DNA of 13,617 nt from Bacteroidales bacterium (GTDB lineage: Bacteria > Bacteroidota > Bacteroidia > Bacteroidales > UBA10428): positions 1-13,617 of the forward strand of contig DAOUOU010000062.1 of assembly GCA_030626465.1 (NCBI GenBank). Reading direction: 5' to 3'. Under the pieces are notes generated by a model. The model was not told the origin of the DNA. It saw nothing but the letters and a program-made list of their open reading frames with translations, and did not search any database. Shown here piece after piece: positions 1 through 6,251 of the stretch; the stretch's first letter is position 1, and the number at the start of each line of letters is the position of its first letter. The position numbers were made by a program, and so were the translations under genes.

Positions 1-903
1 AAGTTCGTTCCCAAAGGTGGACCCGACGGAGGTGATGGTGGTCGTGGCGGACATATTTATCTGAAAGGCAATTATAATCTTTGGACTCTTCTTCACATAA
101 GGTATATGAAGCATGTCTTTGCCGGAAATGGAAAATCCGGTGGTTCCTCGACAAAAACCGGTGCCGATGGCAAAGATATCACTATTGAAGTGCCTCTCGG
201 CACAATAGTTCGCCGGGAGGAAGATAATAAGGTTCTGACTGAGATTACAAGTCACAATGAAGTAAAAATACTGCTTAATGGCGGTCGTGGAGGGTTAGGT
301 AATGTGCATTTTAAAACGGCAACAAATCAAACCCCCCGCTATGCACAACCTGGAGAAGAAGGTATTGAAGCACAACTGATATTCGAATTAAAACTACTTG
401 CAGATGTCGGACTGGTGGGCTTTCCAAATGCAGGAAAATCAACCTTGTTATCTGTTATATCAGAAGCGAAACCAAAGATTGCAGATTATGCTTTTACCAC
501 GCTTGAACCTAATATTGGTATGGTTCCGTATCGCGACAATCGTTCCTTTGTTGTATCGGATATACCCGGGATCATTGAAGGTGCATCAGAAGGTAAGGGC
601 CTGGGACTTCGGTTTCTCCGGCACATAGAAAGAAACTCTGTACTCCTTTTTCTGGTACCCGCGGATAGCAAGGATATTAACACTGAGCACAGAATATTGC
701 TGACTGAACTGGAGAAGTATAATCCTGAGCTTCTTGATAAGAAAAGGATACTGGCAATAACGAAATCAGATTTGCTGGATGAAGAGCTTATCTCAGAAAT
801 TAGATCTGAACTGCCTGATCTGCCATTTGTTTTTATATCTTCAGTGTCAAATTACAATCTTAATAAACTGAAAGATTTGCTCTGGCAACAACTTAATGAA
901 TAA
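1..903 (+). CDS. obgE: Obg/CgtA family GTPase, 5'-truncated by window edge
   Basis: This is a GTPase of late 50S ribosome assembly and stress signalling; it acts in the cytoplasm on the large subunit. The reading frame is open from base 1 and 300 residues are visible. Compared with the usual family start, about 35 N-terminal residues lie outside the window. The glycine-rich Obg fold is present (GGPDGGDGGRGGH near the start). The G domain follows: P-loop GFPNAGKST at visible residues 140-148, a switch I-type FTTLEPN segment near 165, Walker B/G3 DIPG at 187-190, G4 TKSD at 254-257, and G5-like SSVS near 280. The protein stops just after the G domain, so no OCT or TGS extension is present. The internal ATG at 106 is not the start, because the Obg fold continues upstream of it. 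The next gene begins 3 bp after the stop, which suggests translational coupling. Identification is firm. Confidence 0.97.
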   Translation, partial: KFVPKGGPDGGDGGRGGHIYLKGNYNLWTLLHIRYMKHVFAGNGKSGGSSTKTGADGKDITIEVPLGTIVRREEDNKVLTEITSHNEVKILLNGGRGGLGNVHFKTATNQTPRYAQPGEEGIEAQLIFELKLLADVGLVGFPNAGKSTLLSVISEAKPKIADYAFTTLEPNIGMVPYRDNRSFVVSDIPGIIEGASEGKGLGLRFLRHIERNSVLLFLVPADSKDINTEHRILLTELEKYNPELLDKKRILAITKSDLLDEELISEIRSELPDLPFVFISSVSNYNLNKLKDLLWQQLNE

Positions 904-906
904 AGG

Positions 907-1497
907 ATGCTAGATAAGCTTGTTTCCCTTGATACACAATCGTTTTTATGGCTAAACAGTCATCATTCTCCCTTCTGGGACAAAATCATGTGGTTTATTT
1001 CAGGCAAAGTTGAATGGTTGCCTTTGTATCTTATCCTCATTGGATATATTATTTATCGTTATCGCTGGCAAAGTATAGCAATAATTGCTGCAGTGATTCT
1101 GGCAATAACTCTTACCGATCAGCTTGCAGTAAAGGCCTTTAAAGAAGTTTTTGAAAGACTGCGTCCAGGTCACAATCCCGAGATTCAACATTTAGTACAT
1201 ATAGTAAATGATTATCGCGGAGGAAGCTATGGCTTTGTTTCTAATCATGCTGCAAATAGTTTTGCCCTGGCTATGTTTTTAAGCTTTCTCTTTAGCAATA
1301 AAAATTTTTCTATTGTAATTTTTACATGGGCAATTCTTGTTTCTTACAGTCGCATATATATCGGGGTTCATTATCCGGGTGATATTGTTGGAGGAGCTCT
1401 TTTAGGAATGCTGATAGGCTGGTCGATCTATCAGATCTATACCTTGCTTCTTAAAAAAGTCAGGTTATTTCATAACATGACAGGTCATCACATCTAA
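907..1497 (+). CDS. PAP2-family integral membrane phosphatase
   Basis: This is a 196-residue membrane phosphatase of the type 2 phosphatidic acid phosphatase superfamily. Such enzymes dephosphorylate lipid phosphates, for example undecaprenyl pyrophosphate, phosphatidylglycerol phosphate or lipid A precursors, on the periplasmic face of the inner membrane. All three signature motifs are visible: K79-x6-R86-P87, the S112-N113-H114 form of the PSGH motif, and S148-R149-x3-G153-x-H155-x3-D159. Hydrophobic segments lie near residues 37-50, 56-72, 116-130, 136-152 and 160-180, consistent with a five- or six-helix fold. The start ATG directly follows the obgE stop, and the AAAGG at the junction could act as ribosome binding site. 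The exact lipid substrate cannot be read from the sequence; undecaprenyl pyrophosphate recycling is only one possibility. Confidence 0.9.
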   Translation: MLDKLVSLDTQSFLWLNSHHSPFWDKIMWFISGKVEWLPLYLILIGYIIYRYRWQSIAIIAAVILAITLTDQLAVKAFKEVFERLRPGHNPEIQHLVHIVNDYRGGSYGFVSNHAANSFALAMFLSFLFSNKNFSIVIFTWAILVSYSRIYIGVHYPGDIVGGALLGMLIGWSIYQIYTLLLKKVRLFHNMTGHHI

Positions 1498-1508
1498 ATT
1501 ATGGTAAG

Positions 1509-2081
1509 ATGAAAAAAGGACAAAAAATATATGGGCTTTCAAGACGCAAATTTCTTTTTCAGTTAGCATTTTTTGGCTCATCGGTACTAATTTCATTCTC
1601 TGCATGCAAAGAAATAGTGAGAAGAAGAAGAAAAAAAAGTATTCTTACTCTCAGTAAAAAAGAAAAAGAAATATTACATCATGTGCAGTTGCATCTCCTT
1701 CCGGAAAATAAAGGAGGTCCGGGAGCAAATGAAATTAATGCTCTGCAATACATAGAATGGGTTCTAAGTGATCCTAACGTCCTCCTTATCAAAAGAAAGT
1801 TAGTGATAAATGGCATTCAATGGACTAAGGAAACGGCAGATGACATGTTTGGAAATCCATTTGCTTCGCTTGATCATACTCAGAAAGAGAAGGTTCTTAG
1901 AGATCTGGAAACCTATTCTAACGGAAGAAGATGGATAATCACTATTATAAATTATCTTCTTGAAGCTCTGTTGGGTGATCCTGTTTACGGTTGCAATACA
2001 GAAGAAATTGGATGGAAATGGCTGGGCCATCACCCTGGGTTTCCCCGACCTGCTATTAACAAAATGTATTCTGTATCATGA
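1509..2081 (+). CDS. Gluconate 2-dehydrogenase subunit 3-like protein (exported small subunit)
   Basis: This is a 190-residue protein resembling the small subunit (subunit 3) of membrane-bound gluconate 2-dehydrogenase and related FAD sugar dehydrogenases. In these enzymes it supports export and stability of the flavoprotein and does not catalyse. The N-terminus has a twin-arginine-like SRRKFL motif at residues 11-16, a hydrophobic stretch at 17-31, and a lipobox-like SFSAC ending at C33, so it may be exported by Tat and perhaps lipidated. The C-terminal DPVYGCN (157-163) and HHPGFPRP (174-181) segments are typical of the family. Its stop overlaps the start of the GMC gene (ATGA), so the two products are very probably made together as a complex. 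A basic run of arginines and lysines at 38-43 follows the export signal. Substrate is unknown; gluconate itself should not be assumed. Confidence 0.82.
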   Translation: MKKGQKIYGLSRRKFLFQLAFFGSSVLISFSACKEIVRRRRKKSILTLSKKEKEILHHVQLHLLPENKGGPGANEINALQYIEWVLSDPNVLLIKRKLVINGIQWTKETADDMFGNPFASLDHTQKEKVLRDLETYSNGRRWIITIINYLLEALLGDPVYGCNTEEIGWKWLGHHPGFPRPAINKMYSVS

Positions 2082-3760
2082 GCAATTACGATGTATGTAT
2101 CATTGGCAGCGGAGCCGGAGCAGGCCCTGTCGCTTTTACCCTTTCATCAAAAGGATACAAAGTTATTGTACTTGAAAAGGGTCCATGGCTCAAAGCCGAA
2201 GATTTTGCAAAAGATGAGATAGGTGTTTGCCGGAGAAACTTTTATACCCCATCGCTGGTTGACGAACCTCAGGTCATTGAAGAAAGAGAGAATGGTGTCT
2301 GGGAAGCTAAATCAAATGCGCTCACAGGATGGGATTTCTGGAATGGGAATATTGTCGGTGGTTCATCAAACCTCATGTCGGGCTATTTCCATCGGTCAAA
2401 ACCTGTGGATTTTCGCCTGCTCTCTGAATTTGGTAGCATTGAGGGTGCCAATATTGTTGACTGGCCAATAACTTATAATGATCTTGAATCTTATTACACT
2501 AAAGTTGAATTAGTGGTTGGCATCTCAGGCAAAGTGGCAAACCATCCATATCTCGAGCCAAGATCAACCAGTGATTTTCCTTTCCCTTCCCTGGCAGATC
2601 ATCCCATAGCAGAAATTTTTGATAAGGCATGTCTCGATCTTGGATTCAATTCAATAAAAACTCCGAGGGCTATTTTATCCCGACCGCACAATAACAGGAA
2701 CAGCTGTTCTTATTCAGGTTATTGTGGCAGTTATGGATGTATGACAAATGCTAAGGGAAGTTCGAGAGCGGCTCTTTTAAATCTGGCAATTGATACAGGC
2801 AATTGTGAGATAAGAGCAAAATCGCATGTCTTCTTCCTGAATACAAATGCCCAGGGCAATGTAAACTATATTAAGTATTACGATGCCCAGGGGAAAGAAA
2901 ATAAAGTAGATGCACAAATATATGTTATTGCATGCCAGGCTGTTGAAACTTGCCGGCTCTTATTATTATCCACTGGGAAAAAACACGAGAATGGTGTTGG
3001 TAATAAGTATGGACAAGTTGGAAAAAATTTCATATTCTCAGCCGGAGGAACCGGAGGTTGTGAGTTCAGAAGAACTGATTTTAAGGAATCAGTGTTTAAT
3101 GGATTGATGAGTCGCGGGCTTTTTGTTAGCAGATCTGTTCAAGATTGGTATGTAATTAATGACAATGATCTGGGGAGGATAAAAGGAGGTACAATTGATT
3201 TTTTATTGGCCCATCCAAACCCGATCAGACGTGCCACTAACCTTAAATATGATGATCAGGACAATTTGCTTTGGGGAGAAAAATTAAAAAAGAAGCTGAA
3301 ACATCATTTTAACAATATTGTGCCGTTCCGTTTTGAGGTGTTTTGCGATTGGCATCCAAACAATGATTGCTTTGTAAGTCTCGATCCCAATATAAAAGAT
3401 AAATGGGGATTGCCTGTGGCACGTATCCGTGTCGGTTATCATACAAACGATCTTGTGCCTTCAAATTATCTGGCAGATAAAGCAGAAACCATTTTGAAAA
3501 AAATGGGAGGCAGAAATATTTATTCAAGCATTAGCGGCTCACCTCCTTCAAATCTTATGGCAGGTGGATGTCGGTTTGGTGAAAATCCGCAAAACTCTGT
3601 ACTTAATTCCGAATGCAGAGTGCATAATGTTGAGAATTTGTACATAGCCGATGGAAGTTTCATTCCAACAGGAGGGAGTGTGCCCTATACATGGACTATT
3701 TATGCTAACTCTTTTCGCATGGCAGATATACTAAGCTCAAAATTAAAAAAGCCACTTTAA
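2078..3760 (+). CDS. GMC-family FAD-dependent oxidoreductase
   Basis: This is a 560-residue flavoprotein of the glucose-methanol-choline oxidoreductase superfamily, close to the large subunits of gluconate and sugar dehydrogenases. It should oxidise an alcohol or sugar hydroxyl and pass electrons on. The FAD dinucleotide fold is at the N-terminus (GSGAGAG at 10-16, acidic strand end VLEKG at 31-35). A VGGSS flavin-binding segment lies at 93-97. The C-terminal signature runs from GGCRFG (496-501) through LYIADGSFIPTGG (521-533) to the end. C210, C216 and C221 form a Cys-rich stretch like the one that binds an Fe-S cluster in some FAD dehydrogenases. The usual His of the HxxGxCRMG motif is not seen (SNLMAGGCRFG here), and the second catalytic His/Asn is not obvious (SVPYTWTI). 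There is no N-terminal signal peptide, so export would depend on the Tat-signal partner encoded just upstream. No cytochrome subunit is in the window. Confidence 0.9.
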   Translation: MSNYDVCIIGSGAGAGPVAFTLSSKGYKVIVLEKGPWLKAEDFAKDEIGVCRRNFYTPSLVDEPQVIEERENGVWEAKSNALTGWDFWNGNIVGGSSNLMSGYFHRSKPVDFRLLSEFGSIEGANIVDWPITYNDLESYYTKVELVVGISGKVANHPYLEPRSTSDFPFPSLADHPIAEIFDKACLDLGFNSIKTPRAILSRPHNNRNSCSYSGYCGSYGCMTNAKGSSRAALLNLAIDTGNCEIRAKSHVFFLNTNAQGNVNYIKYYDAQGKENKVDAQIYVIACQAVETCRLLLLSTGKKHENGVGNKYGQVGKNFIFSAGGTGGCEFRRTDFKESVFNGLMSRGLFVSRSVQDWYVINDNDLGRIKGGTIDFLLAHPNPIRRATNLKYDDQDNLLWGEKLKKKLKHHFNNIVPFRFEVFCDWHPNNDCFVSLDPNIKDKWGLPVARIRVGYHTNDLVPSNYLADKAETILKKMGGRNIYSSISGSPPSNLMAGGCRFGENPQNSVLNSECRVHNVENLYIADGSFIPTGGSVPYTWTIYANSFRMADILSSKLKKPL

Positions 3761-3771
3761 AGGTGGCTTTT
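3747..3771. terminator. Bidirectional intrinsic terminator overlapping the gmc stop codon
   Basis: The arms AAAAGCCAC (3747-3755) and GTGGCTTTT (3763-3771) pair perfectly around a 7-nt loop. On the plus strand the hairpin ends in a T run and covers the last codons and the TAA (3758-3760) of the GMC gene. On the minus strand it ends in six T, so it can also stop transcription of the convergent small-protein gene at 3802. Confidence 0.82.
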
Positions 3772-3801
3772 AAATGTCGTTGATAGCAAGGTTGCGCTAA
3801 A

Positions 3802-4182
3802 TTACTCGCTTTCCTTTTCTTCACTTTCCTCTTCTTCACCTTCTCCTTCATCTTCTTCACCTTCTCCTTCATCTTCTTCACCTTCTCCTTCATCTTCTTC
3901 ACCTTCTCCTTCATCTTTATCATCATCTTCCTTTTCCGCTTTCTCTTTATCCTTTTTGTCTGCACCTTCGCACTCTTTGTCCTTTTCTTTTTCTTTTCCT
4001 TCTCCACATTTACCTTCTCCGCATTTAAGATCAGCTAACTGACCTTTCTCCATACTAACATTTTCAATAGAAACGTCTGATAATAACTCGTTGGAAGTTC
4101 GTGAGTTTAGAGCATTAACTGTTAGTACAGTAAAAACAATAAAAACAAGCAGAGCTGCAAGTGAAAGAAATAATTTTTTCAT
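3802..4182 (-). CDS. Small exported acidic protein with CGEGKCGEGK motif and DEGEGEE repeat tail
   Basis: This is a 126-residue protein of unknown function. Residues 1-25 form an N-terminal signal peptide or membrane anchor (MKK followed by a long hydrophobic stretch). A short region then leads to C54-G-E-G-K-C59-G-E-G-K and a third cysteine, C71, in ECEG. The rest is low-complexity and charged, mixed Lys/Asp/Glu and then almost purely acidic, with four consecutive DEGEGEE units at about 90-117. The EGKCG sequence at 56-60 resembles the repeated motif in HvfA-type precursor peptides, whose cysteines are modified by MNIO (DUF692) enzymes to bind copper. That link is by motif only: no MNIO gene is in the window and there are few copies of the motif. 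A simple metal- or cation-binding acidic secreted protein is the alternative. It converges on the GMC gene and shares its terminator. The start at 4182 is chosen because it gives the signal peptide. Confidence 0.7.
   Translation of the reverse strand: MKKLFLSLAALLVFIVFTVLTVNALNSRTSNELLSDVSIENVSMEKGQLADLKCGEGKCGEGKEKEKDKECEGADKKDKEKAEKEDDDKDEGEGEEDEGEGEEDEGEGEEDEGEGEEEESEEKESE
3831..3914 (-). repeat. Four perfect tandem copies of a 21-bp coding repeat
   Basis: Four identical 21-bp units lie end to end at 3831-3851, 3852-3872, 3873-3893 and 3894-3914. In the minus-strand gene each unit encodes DEGEGEE. The unit is a multiple of three, so gain or loss of copies keeps the frame. Perfect identity suggests recent expansion or active slippage or recombination. 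Confidence 0.95.
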
Positions 4183-4310
4183 GGTGTTAAAAATTAATTT
4201 TTATTTATACAATCGATCAAGTTACGATAATTATTACATATGTTGCAATAAAAATACGTATAAAAAATACTGTCTGGGAGTAAAAAGATTAATCCTGCTG
4301 AAAAATGAAA

Positions 4311-4350
4311 GAAGGCTGTGGATGGTTGACCGCCATTCATCACAGCCTTC
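4311..4350. other. Strong hairpin (possible terminator or attenuator on the minus strand)
   Basis: GAAGGCTGTG (4311-4320) and CACAGCCTTC (4341-4350) form a perfect 10-bp stem. ATGG (4322-4325) and CCAT (4333-4336) can extend it across a bulge. Read on the minus strand, the hairpin is followed by a T-rich tail (4310 down to about 4301), as expected of an intrinsic terminator. On the plus strand the following bases are not T-rich. No gene lies between it and 4572 on the minus strand, so it could be a leader attenuator for the gene at 4182, the end of a small RNA, or a dispersed palindrome. Confidence 0.55.
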
Positions 4351-4420
4351 ACAATACCGATAAAACTCAAATAATTTTAATTCAAAACAACAACAGAATT
4401 TTGTTGTTAGCAATAATAAA

Positions 4421-4500
4421 GGGTTTACCCTTGAAATAGAAGGCCGAAATTGCATATTTAGGGGTAAAATTTTGAATATAGGGGTGAAATTATTGCATTG
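4421..4500 (+). promoter_or_regulatory. 20-bp-phased direct repeats, candidate LytTR-type operator
   Basis: Two clear copies, AGGGGTaAAATT (4460-4471) and AGGGGTgAAATT (4480-4491), are spaced exactly 20 bp apart. Weaker matches fall in the same register at 4421 (GGGTTTACCC) and 4441 (AGGCCGAAAT). The array ends about 70 bp before the start of a LytTR regulator gene. Direct repeats about two helical turns apart are the usual form of LytTR sites, so autoregulation is plausible, but the core does not obviously match the published consensus. Confidence 0.45.
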
Positions 4501-4541
4501 ACATAATTTCAAACAAAATACAATCATGTCATTTTAATTTC

Positions 4542-4549
4542 TAAATTTG
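4542..4549 (+). promoter_or_regulatory. Bacteroidota-type -7 promoter element TAAATTTG
   Basis: TAAATTTG is an exact match to the Bacteroidota sigma-70 -7 consensus TAnnTTTG. It would place the transcription start near 4555, giving a leader of about 16 nt before the LytTR start codon. No TTTG-like -33 box is seen at the usual distance, which fits an activator-dependent promoter. Confidence 0.5.
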
Positions 4550-4571
4550 TCACTACAAGGAAGAAAATAAG

Positions 4572-5453
4572 ATGGATCTTAGCCAGAAAGTACCAAAATA
4601 TCAGACTGAAAAACGCAATATCGTTCGTCTCATTTTTTTCACTGCGTCGTTTGCCCTGGTTTTTATAAATATCTATTCTCCATTCGAAATAAGTACCTGG
4701 ATTAATGCGGAAGGTGCAAGCTGGTTGAAGATTGGTGATCTGGATCTTTCATTATTGATCTTTTCGAGTTTTATTATTCTTACCGGTGTGTTGGTTGTGG
4801 TGATTAGCAGAATAATCATGTATCAGGTTACAAAAAGACGTGGAAGAATAACTATAGCGCAATTTTTACTCTGGATTGTTATCGAAGTTATCAGTATGGC
4901 TATGTTTTATGCGCTTTATGAAAAACTGTTTCTTAACGATCCGCGATCTTTTATTGATGCATATAAGGTGTCAATTCAGAATACAGCTCTTGTATTGTTG
5001 TTGCCGTATTCAGTATTATGGTTATATTTCTCCTGGAGCGATAAAAACAAACAATTACAAAGAATAGCTGATACAGGTGAAGCAGCAATGGACTCTTTTG
5101 ATATGGTGACTTTCCGGGATGAAAAAGGAACCATGAGATTATCCATTAAACTAGTCGACCTTTTATTTCTGCAAGCAGCAGATAATTATGTTACGATTGT
5201 GTATAACCACCAGGAAAAACAGGCAAAATACCTTCTAAGATCATCATTAAAGATAATACAGGAAAAATTAAAACGCTTACCACTTATACGTTGTCACCGT
5301 TCATATATGGTGAACTTTGAAAAAGTGAAAATTATCAGGCGCGAAAAAGATGGTCTCAGACTGGAACTGGAAACACCAACACCCACTGAAATACCTGTTT
5401 CCAAAACATATGTGGAAGAGGTATTCAAAGCATTTGGTGAGAACATGGAATAA
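4572..5453 (+). CDS. Membrane-anchored LytTR-family transcriptional regulator
   Basis: This is a 293-residue one-component regulator held in the inner membrane. Four hydrophobic helices lie near residues 18-36, 59-81, 95-115 and 136-154. A linker follows, then a C-terminal LytTR DNA-binding domain at about 178-285. The domain shows its standard features: a DLLFLQAADNYV segment at 196-207, SLKIIQEKL at 225-233, the hallmark RCHRSYMVN at 240-248, and IPVSKTY near the end. No receiver or kinase domain is present, so the membrane part is the likely sensor, for instance of membrane state or a small ligand. The gene has its own promoter region with phased repeats that could be its binding sites, and it is followed 10 bp later by an acyl-ACP thioesterase gene, probably in the same transcript. 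The signal and target genes are unknown. Confidence 0.9.
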   Translation: MDLSQKVPKYQTEKRNIVRLIFFTASFALVFINIYSPFEISTWINAEGASWLKIGDLDLSLLIFSSFIILTGVLVVVISRIIMYQVTKRRGRITIAQFLLWIVIEVISMAMFYALYEKLFLNDPRSFIDAYKVSIQNTALVLLLPYSVLWLYFSWSDKNKQLQRIADTGEAAMDSFDMVTFRDEKGTMRLSIKLVDLLFLQAADNYVTIVYNHQEKQAKYLLRSSLKIIQEKLKRLPLIRCHRSYMVNFEKVKIIRREKDGLRLELETPTPTEIPVSKTYVEEVFKAFGENME

Positions 5454-5463
5454 AAGTCTTTCT

Positions 5464-6210
5464 ATGTCCGATACATTACCTTATATACATGAAGAACATA
5501 CCCAGATAACATCAGCTGATACAGATTTCACAAAAATCCTGAAGCCAGGCTCTCTTATCAACATGCTTATTCAGATTGCATGGCACCATGCGGAGAAACT
5601 TGGCTTTGGAATGGAATTTTTGCATCGCGAGGAATTGGTATGGATGCTTTCAAGGATGCATATTAAAATATACGATTATCCCTCCTGGAACGAACACCTT
5701 TCCTTCACAACATGGCCAAAAGGGATCAGAAGATTGTTTTATTTACGTGATTTTGAAGCATATGGCCTTAAGAATCATCTTATGGCACAAGCAACCTCCG
5801 AATGGTTATTAATTGATCTGAAGACACGTCGCCCCAAGTTATTCAATCCTGAAAACAATATTTTCAATCAAAACAAAGACAAGCATGCCTTAATGAATGA
5901 AGTCCCTGTTATTCAAGACCTTAATGAAAAATATGAAACATTCAATAATACTGCATGTTATAGCGATCTCGACCTTAATCAACATCTTACAACAACTCGT
6001 TATATCGACTGGATGCTGGATACTCTTCCCATTGAATTACTCAGGAGGAATAAATGCAAGGAACTAATAGTAAATTTTATTCGTGAGGTACATTATAATG
6101 AGCAGGTAGAGATTCTTCGTTCCGGAGATGAAGATTCAAAAACTTTTCAGTTTGCTTTCAGGAAATCAGGAGATGCAAAAGATTTATTCAGAGGGCAAGT
6201 AAGCTTTTAG
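5464..6210 (+). CDS. Acyl-ACP thioesterase (FatA/FatB-like double hotdog)
   Basis: This is a 248-residue acyl-[acyl-carrier-protein] thioesterase, which releases free fatty acids from acyl-ACP in the cytoplasm. Two hotdog halves are expected, at about 1-140 and 150-248. The second contains SDLDLNQHLTTTRYIDW (167-183), nearly the plant FatA/FatB active-site block. D170, N172 and H174 correspond to the catalytic Asp, Asn and His, and E208 in REV may be the conserved Glu. The first half has an EELVWMLSRMHIKI segment (56-69) and TTWPKG (82-87), both typical. The frame is open upstream to an ATG at 5350, but that would overlap the LytTR gene by 104 bp and add residues without family character. ATG 5464 is therefore preferred; it starts 10 bp after the LytTR stop. 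In Bacteroidota the physiological role is unclear: membrane fatty-acid adjustment is an inference. Confidence 0.88.
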   Translation: MSDTLPYIHEEHTQITSADTDFTKILKPGSLINMLIQIAWHHAEKLGFGMEFLHREELVWMLSRMHIKIYDYPSWNEHLSFTTWPKGIRRLFYLRDFEAYGLKNHLMAQATSEWLLIDLKTRRPKLFNPENNIFNQNKDKHALMNEVPVIQDLNEKYETFNNTACYSDLDLNQHLTTTRYIDWMLDTLPIELLRRNKCKELIVNFIREVHYNEQVEILRSGDEDSKTFQFAFRKSGDAKDLFRGQVSF

Positions 6211-6251
6211 AATTATTTCCGGATTTGTTAGCTCCCGTAATGATTGTTGGT

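Larger units (their letters stand above)
4183..4571. other. 389-bp intergenic region between divergent genes
   Basis: This region separates the minus-strand small acidic protein from the plus-strand LytTR gene and must hold both promoters. It is very AT-rich. From left to right it contains a strong hairpin (4311-4350), a weaker one from AACAACAA/TTGTTGTT (4386-4408), direct repeats with 20-bp phasing (4421-4500), and a TAAATTTG -7 candidate (4542-4549). No convincing coding sequence was seen; short open frames here overlap the hairpins and resemble nothing known. No clear -7 element was found for the minus-strand gene. Confidence 0.7.

Noticed and set aside
486..683. Antisense frame inside obgE
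   Set aside because: It lies wholly within a clearly conserved gene on the other strand and matches no known protein pattern.
3831..3914. CRISPR array
   Set aside because: The repeats are contiguous with no spacers and are coding.
3705..4007. A 100-codon minus-strand frame rich in KMKEKVKK repeats
   Set aside because: It is the other reading of the 21-bp repeat, overlaps the gmc 3' end and terminator, and lacks a signal peptide; the 3802-4182 frame explains the DNA better.
4305..4439. A 44-codon plus-strand frame starting MKEGCGWLTA
   Set aside because: Its first part is the hairpin at 4311-4350 and the rest is AT-rich noncoding-like sequence; no family resemblance.
4234..4527. A 97-codon minus-strand frame across the intergenic region
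   Set aside because: It runs through the phased repeats and hairpin and has a composition like translated noncoding DNA.
5350..5463. Upstream extension of the thioesterase to an ATG at 5350
   Set aside because: The added 38 residues are a shadow of the LytTR C-terminal coding sequence; ATG 5464 gives the normal family start.
6211..6251. Terminator between the convergent thioesterase and DUF362 genes
   Set aside because: No stem with a following T run was found in the 41-bp gap.
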